A stretch of DNA of 6,477 nucleotides from an uncultured Alphaproteobacteria bacterium (GTDB lineage Bacteria > Pseudomonadota > Alphaproteobacteria > Bin95): NCBI GenBank assembly GCA_913060845.1, contig CAJXVF010000145.1, positions 1-6,477 on the forward strand. Reading direction: 5' to 3'. Each line of letters opens with the position of its first letter. The stretch's first letter is position 1. Both the position numbers and the translations under genes were made by a program. The notes beneath the pieces are model-generated. The model had not been told where the DNA came from, searched no databases, and was given only the letters and a program-made list of their open reading frames with translations. This document shows positions 1 to 5,568 of this stretch, piece by piece.

Positions 1-44
1 CACCTCTCTATTCGTCGGCAGCGTCAGATGTGTATAAGAGACAG
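1..44 (+). other. Residual Illumina Nextera adapter and i5 index (non-genomic)
   Basis: Bases 12-44 match the 33-nt Nextera read-1 adapter in full, including the Tn5 mosaic end AGATGTGTATAAGAGACAG at 26-44. Bases 4-11, CTCTCTAT, match the standard Nextera i5 index usually called S502/N502, and bases 1-3, CAC, match the last bases of the P5 oligo. The order P5 tail, index, adapter, mosaic end is that of a library molecule read from its outer end. This is therefore untrimmed synthetic sequence at a contig end, not a transposon in the organism. Genomic sequence begins at about 45. The oligo identities come from knowledge of the kit; the match itself is read directly. Confidence 0.97.
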
Positions 45-1945
45 GGATTGACCAAGTCCGCTGGCGGCAGGTCGCCAGCCATCCATATCAATCCAACAAT
101 CGGGTCATAGGCCTCTCTATTGAAGGCAGTTCGGCTGGAGGTGCGTGGAAGGAAGGGGGTCAGCGTGGCCAACAACACCTGGAATGCGCCTATCAAATGT
201 GTCTGATTGATATTTGCCATGCGTGCTGCGCTCTTTTTCCGCCACGCGTTAGATGGGCGTGCGCTTGATGGAGCGTCGCGCGCGACGTCCTCCGCCGCCA
301 ACAGCGCCGTCCGTTCTGCCGACGAAAGCCCAAGATAAATCGTCGCGCGTTCACGGCCTGCGGTTAGTTTTCTTATGAGCGCTTCTGCTGACTGAACGGC
401 ATATGTGTGCGGCGGCACCGGCCCAGTCCGATAGCTTTCCAACTGTGCGACCATATCGTCTAGCTTCGCGAGCGCTGTTGGAGTTGGTGGACCGAGCTTT
501 GCTGCATGCATTAAGGCGAAATGCGCCTCTGCGATCAATTCTGATTGCCCAAACGGAATTCGCCACAATCTGTTATCTGCATGCCTTTTGTAGGGCTTTC
601 TACTCAACTCCCAGGCCCGATCAGCTGCCACACACTTTGTCTGGAATTTCAGTGTTTCAACAGTTTCCCAGCGCACTAGCGCATCGATTGCATCCGAGAA
701 TGCGCGATTTGCTTCAACGTGTGTTGCGGCCGTATCGTCTGCATTGCAGTCGCTCTCTTCAGGTTCGAACGAGGCTAATAGGTAGGCGGAGGACTTAATC
801 ACCCAGTCAGATTGCGGCCTGTTCCAGGCGGAAATGACGGCATTTGCCGCCCCACGTGCTGCTAATGATCCTGGCGGCAAGGCATGTCCAACCCAGCGCC
901 AAACGCCGACATTCTTTTGCCCGGTGCTATAAATGCCTTCATGTTCAGAATGCAGAAGCTCCAAGGCTTCTGCTTCAGTAAAGACGGATTTTCGCCGTTC
1001 TGCCGTCTGAGCGACCGTCTGCAATAGCCTGTCAAACCCTAGGAAATCGGGCAGATGTTGGATAACAAAGCCCGATTTAGATCGGTTTTCCAACGAGAAC
1101 AGTTCTTTGCGGAATTGATGATACCGAACAATGCCTACCAGGATCGCCGCCCGGCCTTCTGGCGTAACACGCGCCAACTGATTAACCGTTTCGGCAACCC
1201 CTTCTGCATTGGATGTTGTGGAGAATGCCTCCAGGAGCGGTACCAGAACGGGGCCTAATACCTGGCGCAGGGCTTCGATACTTTTTTGTGCTCTGGCCTT
1301 GCCGTCTGCGATCCGTTGGAGGTACGGAGAGGAGGCTGGATCTCGGCCCAATTCCAGGTAAAGACGCTCTTGGATCAGAGGGTGGTACTTTCCAATGATC
1401 CATCCTTTGTCTTCCGCATCCAGCGCCTTGGCAATCAAAGACAGCATTTTTAGCCAATGGCTCGGGGCGTCTGCGGTACTGGCGCGATCCATAAGGGCAA
1501 GAAATGGCGTCAGGTGTTCGTTGTCCCAGCTTTGTCCTAAGCGTTGATTGGGGAATGTCTGCAGCATGGCAAGTAAATCAGACTGCGCGAAGGTCGCCTC
1601 AACTGTATTCAATTCAGGGAGAAGCCTTATGAGCCTTGTGCGGACCTTTGATGGGTTCCAAACAGGTCCTGTAGAACCATGCGATTGTCTTTCCATCAAC
1701 AGCAGCGCTTCAGCCCGCAGGCGCCGCAACCCGATTGTTTCCATTCCGCCCCGAAGTAGCATCTCGCTGTTTGGAAAATCTGTTGGGAAATTCCGATGCG
1801 CTTCATCTGACCGTTCAGGCTCTGCCAGATATTGGTCGAGGATTGGGTCACCAGAATTCTGAACCGCCACTGGGAATGGTAGGTTCAATAGACGCGTGAG
1901 GTCAGATTGCGGTAATCGCTTACTTGGCCGAGAAAATTTGAACAT
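45..1945 (-). CDS. Large uncharacterised helical protein, C-terminus missing (contig end)
   Basis: The open frame starts at ATG 1945-1943 and gives 633 genuine residues (to Asn633). It then runs into the adapter, where translation adds CLLYTSDAADE and stops at TAG within the index (8-10); that tail is artefact. The protein looks soluble and mostly alpha-helical, with no signal peptide or membrane segment. Leu/Ala-rich helices alternate with short turns, as in helical-repeat proteins. SHWLKMLSLIAKAL (about 162-175) and NREAYDPIVGLIWMAGDLP (609-627) recall parts of large bacterial DUF4132-type proteins, but that is recall of family style, not a search. An upstream GGAAG on the coding strand, about 11 nt from the ATG, is a modest ribosome site. 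It lies 109 bp downstream of the hydroxylase on the same strand and may be co-transcribed or have its own promoter. Its bases look less GC-rich than its neighbours'. Function unknown. Confidence 0.75.
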
Positions 1946-2054
1946 TCAGGCATAAACTTCCCGTACGACACCCGGTCGGGTAGCTGAAAGCCTGGGCGCA
2001 ATCGGTAGTTTAGTGCTGATGGCTTACTGAGGTGTTAGTCGAAAAGCCCATACA
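1946..2054. other. Intergenic gap without a clear signal
   Basis: This 109-bp gap separates the hydroxylase stop from the start of the next minus-strand gene. I see no strong intrinsic terminator: the best inverted repeat, ACCCGGTCGGGT at 1970-1981, has only a 4-bp stem and no T-run. I also see no convincing -35/-10 pair. Read-through from the hydroxylase gene is therefore possible, but the gap is long enough to hide a weak promoter. Confidence 0.4.
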
Positions 2055-4349
2055 TTATTTCGCTTCAGAAATAGCCCGCCAAACCCGTTCTGGCGTGGCT
2101 GGCATATCGAGATGGTCGATGCCGAGGGGGGCTAGGGCGTCAATGACTGCATTAATGACGGTTTGGGCTGAAGCGATGGCACCTGCTTGGCCGGAGCCTT
2201 TGACGCCAAGTGGATTGGCTTCGGTTGGGGTCGATAGGAATTCGATATTGAACATGGGCAGAATGCGCGCGAGCGGGGCGGCATAGTCCATCAGGGTTGC
2301 GGATAAGCACTGGGCGGTTTCGGGGTCGTAGACGATCTGCTCCCCAAGCGCCTGGCCGATGCCTTGAACGAGGCCGCCGATAACCTGGCCCTCTGTCAGT
2401 TGTTCGTTTAGCAGAATGCCGTAGTCGTCCACGCCGGTATACGCCAGCAACTGCACATCGCCCGTTTCTGGGTCGATCTCTACCTCTGCAGCATGGCATC
2501 CAGCGGGCCAGGTGATTGGTGCGTCTTCCCAGCTGAAGAAGCTATCGAGACCGCCCTCAAGGCCGAATTCTGGCTGTCGTGCAGCAGCGGCGACATCTGT
2601 TAGGGAGACGGCGCGGCCATCCCCAGCAACAAAATCGGCGCCCATGAACTGGACTTGTTCTAGCGGCGCCTGGAGCATGCCTGCGGCGACGCCTTTGCCT
2701 TTTTCCACGGCCATTTCAATTGCACCGACAATCGCTGTGCCGCCCATATGCATGGACCTGGCACCGCCATGGCCGGACCCCATCCGTGTCTCACGGGTGT
2801 CCGCTTGTATGTAACGAACCTCATCCATTGGGCGTCCAAGGCGATCGGCGACGAGTTGCGTGAAGGTCGTCTCATGCCCTTGGCCGTTGGATTCCGTACC
2901 AGGGCGAACTTCGATCATGCCGTCTTCAGTGAAACGCAGATCCGCACCTTCGCTTGGCGCGCCGCGTGCGGATTCCAGGAAGCCTGCGAACCCAAGGCCG
3001 CGCAGCTTGCCGCGTGACTTAGCCTCTGCCCGGCGCGCTTCGAACCCGGCGCGGTCGGATGATGCCTCGGCCCGATCCACCAGCGCTTTGAAATCACCTA
3101 TATCGACTTCAAAACCAAGGGCCGTGGTGTGCGGGAATTCTGATATGGCGTTTAGGCGGCGGAGGTCTACAGGATCGAAGCCGAAGCGCCGTGCCGCCGT
3201 TTCGACCATCCGCTCAATCAGGAAATTACCTTCTGGCTTGCCGGCACCACGATAAGCATCCACGGGTGCTGTATTGGTCAAAACGCCGGTGGATTCCATA
3301 TAGACGGCTGGAATATCGTACATGCCCTGAAGCGACCGTGTGACAGATACCGTGCCACTGCCGGGCGCACCGTTGGACAGATACCCGCCCAAGTCCGCCG
3401 TTAGATGCGCGCTCAGCCCCAGGATCTTTCCAGCAGCATCAAGCCCCATCCGCGCCGTCGAATTGACCGCACGACCATGGGCACCGCCCAGCACATCTTC
3501 AGAACGCTCGGCCACCCATTTCACGGGCCGCCCAAGCTTTTTGGCGGCATAAAGTACCAGCGCCCATTCCGGGTAGGCGAAATTCTTAGCGCCGAACCCG
3601 CCGCCCACATCATGGGCCATGACATGCAGTTTTTCAGGCGGCAGGCCAAATACGGGGTCAGCCAACGCGCGCCGGATGCCATGAACGCCTTGGCCCGTGA
3701 GCGTTAGGAGCAGTTCATCCTTCGCGGCGTCATAGGTGCCGATAGCGGCGCGCGGCTCCAGCGGGAGGGCGGAGACACGGTGGTTATCCACTGTCATTTC
3801 CAACACATGGGCAGCGCCTGCGATGGCGGCGTCTGCTTTTGCCTGGTCGCCCGTGCGGAACACGCAGATCAGGTTTCCGGGCGCTTCTTCGGCGATCTGT
3901 GGCGCGCCTGCAGCCAACGCTGCTGCCGGGTCGATTAAGGTGGGCAGGTCCTTGTAGTCGACGAGAATGGCTTCAGATGCATCCTGCGCCGCCGCCTGGC
4001 TGCCCGCCACGACAAAGGCCACGGCCTCACCCACATGGCGAACCTTGCCGCGCGCCAGGACAGGGCGCGGCGGGTGGACCGTCGGCGGGTCGCTCGGGAT
4101 CTGGGATGTATTTTGAAGGTCGCCAAGGCCAGCGGCGGTCAAGTCAGCGGCTGTGATAACTGCCAGCACGCCGGGCATGCTCGCGGCCTCATCAACGCTG
4201 ATGCTTAAGATTTCTGCGTGGGCATATGGGCTTCGCAGGACGAAACCATAGGCCTCGCCGTCCCGCCGGAGGTCGGCAGTGAACCGGCCTTCGCCCGTCA
4301 AAAACCGATGATCTTCAAGCCGCCCCGCGCCGGAAATATTTGCGCCCAT
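2055..4349 (-). CDS. Xanthine dehydrogenase family molybdopterin-binding (large) subunit, CoxL form II-like
   Basis: This complete 764-residue protein has the usual length of the large subunit of molybdenum hydroxylases (CO dehydrogenase, xanthine/aldehyde oxidase type), which use water as oxygen donor. The N-terminal a/b hammerhead domain spans about 18-130 (RHVGEAVAFVVA at 104-115). The cofactor domains follow: TGQGVHGIRR (218-227), DVGGGFGAKN (247-256), active-site loop AYRGAGK (365-371), GQGHETT (489-495) and GSGHGGARS (524-532). The C-terminal VKGSGQAGAI (716-725) has Gln721 where family members usually carry the catalytic Glu. The loop is not the VAYRCSFR of genuine form I CO dehydrogenase, so CO is an unlikely substrate; the true one is unknown. 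ATG 4349 has AGGA seven bases upstream and the gene ends with TAA. It follows the VOC gene by 62 bp, probably in one operon. No 2Fe-2S or FAD partner subunit lies in the window. Family confident, reaction not. Confidence 0.93.
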   Translation of the reverse strand: MGANISGAGRLEDHRFLTGEGRFTADLRRDGEAYGFVLRSPYAHAEILSISVDEAASMPGVLAVITAADLTAAGLGDLQNTSQIPSDPPTVHPPRPVLARGKVRHVGEAVAFVVAGSQAAAQDASEAILVDYKDLPTLIDPAAALAAGAPQIAEEAPGNLICVFRTGDQAKADAAIAGAAHVLEMTVDNHRVSALPLEPRAAIGTYDAAKDELLLTLTGQGVHGIRRALADPVFGLPPEKLHVMAHDVGGGFGAKNFAYPEWALVLYAAKKLGRPVKWVAERSEDVLGGAHGRAVNSTARMGLDAAGKILGLSAHLTADLGGYLSNGAPGSGTVSVTRSLQGMYDIPAVYMESTGVLTNTAPVDAYRGAGKPEGNFLIERMVETAARRFGFDPVDLRRLNAISEFPHTTALGFEVDIGDFKALVDRAEASSDRAGFEARRAEAKSRGKLRGLGFAGFLESARGAPSEGADLRFTEDGMIEVRPGTESNGQGHETTFTQLVADRLGRPMDEVRYIQADTRETRMGSGHGGARSMHMGGTAIVGAIEMAVEKGKGVAAGMLQAPLEQVQFMGADFVAGDGRAVSLTDVAAAARQPEFGLEGGLDSFFSWEDAPITWPAGCHAAEVEIDPETGDVQLLAYTGVDDYGILLNEQLTEGQVIGGLVQGIGQALGEQIVYDPETAQCLSATLMDYAAPLARILPMFNIEFLSTPTEANPLGVKGSGQAGAIASAQTVINAVIDALAPLGIDHLDMPATPERVWRAISEAK

Positions 4350-4356
4350 AATGCAT

Positions 4357-4360
4357 TCCT
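4357..4360 (-). promoter_or_regulatory. Ribosome binding site of the molybdopterin subunit
   Basis: On the coding strand AGGA lies seven bases before ATG 4349, ideal spacing. It supports this start and separate translation initiation within the 62-bp gap after the VOC gene. Confidence 0.7.
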
Positions 4361-4411
4361 ATCAAACCGAGAGGCTCATGATATCGCATCCAGGGCGGGG
4401 CGTCATGGAGC

Positions 4412-4846
4412 CTATGCCCCGGTTTCTTTCAGCGCATCTTCGCTGAACCCGCCTGCGAATTCAGCGCTTGGCGGAATGGGCGTTATCACGTCGATTAAGA
4501 CGCCTGCGGGGTCTTGGGCGATGAAGTGGCGTTGCCCAAATGGCTCGCTGCGGAGTGATTTCAGGATTGGGACGCCATTGGCGACTGCCTTTGCATATTC
4601 TGCGTCAACATCTTCCACCTCGAAATTGATGAGCATATGGGCGGTGGCACCACGGCCCGCTTGCGGGATGGTTTCATGATCGCCTTGCAGAATGGCGATG
4701 TTGACGGATGCGTCCTCTGCCGATTGCAGGTGCATGTACCAATCGCTTTCGAATGCGGCTTTGAAGCGGAAATTGCGGATGTAGAAGTCTGCGACGGCAG
4801 CAACGTCGCTGGTCTGAATGACGGGGTAGAACTGGGTGCATTTCAT
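4412..4846 (-). CDS. VOC family (glyoxalase/bleomycin-resistance fold) protein
   Basis: The product is 144 residues from ATG 4846. An upstream in-frame ATG (4873) would add nine residues and another (4855) three. AGAAGG at 4861-4856 abuts the second ATG but lies nine bases from the third, so 4846 fits best. Two beta-alpha-beta-beta-beta modules are visible, about 4-56 ([17 protein letters not shown]) and 68-123 ([13 protein letters not shown], then [18 protein letters not shown]). The ending PIPPSAEF is typical of a common proteobacterial VOC subgroup often found beside TetR regulators. Asp119 in VLIDV stands where many VOC enzymes have a metal-binding Glu, so metal use and glyoxalase activity are unproven; binding or sequestering a small molecule is equally possible. 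No signal peptide, so cytoplasmic. It is divergent from tetR across a 69-bp gap with two operator-like palindromes, and is the first gene of the putative minus-strand operon. Confidence 0.9.
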   Translation of the reverse strand: MKCTQFYPVIQTSDVAAVADFYIRNFRFKAAFESDWYMHLQSAEDASVNIAILQGDHETIPQAGRGATAHMLINFEVEDVDAEYAKAVANGVPILKSLRSEPFGQRHFIAQDPAGVLIDVITPIPPSAEFAGGFSEDALKETGA

Positions 4847-4855
4847 GGGTTTCAT

Positions 4856-4861
4856 CCTTCT
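4856..4861 (-). promoter_or_regulatory. Ribosome binding site deciding the VOC gene start
   Basis: AGAAGG on the coding strand lies nine bases before ATG 4846 and directly against ATG 4855. This favours the shorter 144-residue product over 147- or 153-residue versions. Confidence 0.6.
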
Positions 4862-4869
4862 CTGAAAAA

Positions 4870-4886
4870 ACATACAATCTGCATGT
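4870..4886. promoter_or_regulatory. Imperfect inverted repeat, putative TetR operator O1 (VOC-proximal)
   Basis: ACATACAATCTGCATGT has 8-bp arms around a central T, with six of eight arm positions pairing. Over the shared 17 bases it differs from the perfect palindrome at 4899-4915 at three positions. It lies eight bases upstream of the VOC ribosome site on the minus strand, where a bound repressor could block transcription of the VOC-hydroxylase operon. The repeat is seen directly; the operator role is inferred from TetR-family practice. Confidence 0.65.
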
Positions 4887-4898
4887 AGATGTAATTAA

Positions 4899-4915
4899 AC
4901 ATACAGGCTGTATGT
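4899..4915. promoter_or_regulatory. Perfect 17-bp palindrome, putative TetR operator O2 (tetR-proximal)
   Basis: ACATACAGGCTGTATGT is a perfect inverted repeat with 8-bp arms around one central G, ending exactly one base before the tetR ATG at 4916. The ACATACA half-site with a TGTATGT partner resembles operators known for some AcrR-like TetR proteins. Its centre is 29 bp from that of O1. Binding here would directly occlude tetR initiation, implying autorepression. I could not pick a convincing tetR promoter; TACAAT at 4873-4878 is a possible plus-strand -10 element overlapping O1, without a good -35. Confidence 0.75.
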
Positions 4916-5524
4916 ATGCAAGAGAAAAATGAACGCCAAACCAATCAGGCGCGAACGGAGGCGACCCGCAAGGCGCTCATCCATGCAGGCCGCGCGCTGT
5001 TCGCTGAGAAGGGCTATGCGGATACCGGTACGCCAGAAATCGTGAAAGCTGCGGCAGTGACGCGGGGCGCGCTGTATCACCACTTCCGGGACAAGGCCGA
5101 TTTGTTCGGTGCTGTCGTGCGGGCGGAGGCGGAATCCGTCGCCAGTGAGATTGAGGTGGGATCTGTAGATGCACGTACAGCCGCTGCCGCGCTGGAATCC
5201 GGTGGTGCAGCATATTTCGGCGCGATGGCTGCGCCCGGCCGTATTCGATTGTTGCTGTTAGATGGCCCTGCCGTTCTGGGCCATGCCGCGATCCGGGAGA
5301 TTGATGCTGCGACCGGCGGTGGGGCGCTGCGGGATGGCTTGGCGGCGGCGCTGCCAGAAACCACACAACCGGATAGGATCGATGCGCTGGCCGATATGCT
5401 CTCTGCCGCGTTTGATCGTGCGGCAATTGCCATTGCGGCTGGGGCTTCGGCACTGGCATATCGCGAAAGCCTTGGCCATCTGGTTGATGCACTTATTGGC
5501 GGCGCAAAGAAAAACCCCCGTTGA
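4916..5524 (+). CDS. TetR/AcrR family transcriptional regulator
   Basis: The protein has 202 residues, normal for the family. The N-terminal DNA-binding domain spans about 16-64, with the helix-turn-helix near 38-57 and recognition segment VTRGALYHHFRDK (48-60). The rest is the helical ligand-binding and dimer domain, with IRLLLLDGPAVLG (110-122), a stretch common in one TetR C-terminal subgroup. It is most likely a cytoplasmic homodimeric repressor released by an unknown small ligand. No Shine-Dalgarno sequence precedes ATG 4916, and the nearby ATGs at 4912 and 4929 are out of frame, so the start is accepted from domain alignment; the mRNA may be leaderless or weakly translated. It is divergent from the VOC gene and the 69-bp gap carries two related palindromes, suggesting control of itself and the minus-strand operon. 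Its TGA (5522-5524) falls inside the terminator stem. Confidence 0.93.
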   Translation: MQEKNERQTNQARTEATRKALIHAGRALFAEKGYADTGTPEIVKAAAVTRGALYHHFRDKADLFGAVVRAEAESVASEIEVGSVDARTAAAALESGGAAYFGAMAAPGRIRLLLLDGPAVLGHAAIREIDAATGGGALRDGLAAALPETTQPDRIDALADMLSAAFDRAAIAIAAGASALAYRESLGHLVDALIGGAKKNPR

Positions 5525-5542
5525 CACAAGTCAACGGGGGTT
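5513..5542 (-). terminator. Intrinsic terminator between convergent genes, probably bidirectional
   Basis: Arms AACCCCCGTTGAC (5513-5525) and GTCAACGGGGGTT (5530-5542) pair perfectly over 13 bp around the loop ACAA. Read on the minus strand, the stem is followed by a T-rich run (TTTTTCTTT counting the last two stem bases), the classic rho-independent form for the gene ending at 5569. On the plus strand only two Ts follow before CGTCG, so termination of tetR is probably weaker. The left arm encodes the last tetR codons and its stop. Confidence 0.9.
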
Positions 5543-5568
5543 CGTCGTCTCAGATAGACTAGAAGGCG

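Noticed and set aside
26..44. Tn5 mosaic end as evidence of a natural transposon
   Set aside because: The sequence continues outward into the synthetic Nextera adapter and i5 index, so it comes from library preparation.
1970..1981. ACCCGGTCGGGT as a terminator after the hydroxylase gene
   Set aside because: The stem is only 4 bp and there is no T-run on either strand.
2055..4349. Annotation as genuine aerobic CO dehydrogenase large subunit (coxL)
   Set aside because: The Cys-containing VAYRCSFR loop is absent and no coxS or coxM gene is adjacent, so only the broad family name is supported.
4218..4679. A 153-residue plus-strand frame spanning the hydroxylase start and the VOC gene
   Set aside because: It lies antisense to two well-supported genes, has no ribosome site or recognisable domain, and is a by-product of GC-rich coding sequence.
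5077..5529. Long minus-strand frame antisense to tetR
   Set aside because: It is low-complexity Ala/Ser/Pro text opposite a clear TetR gene and crosses the terminator.
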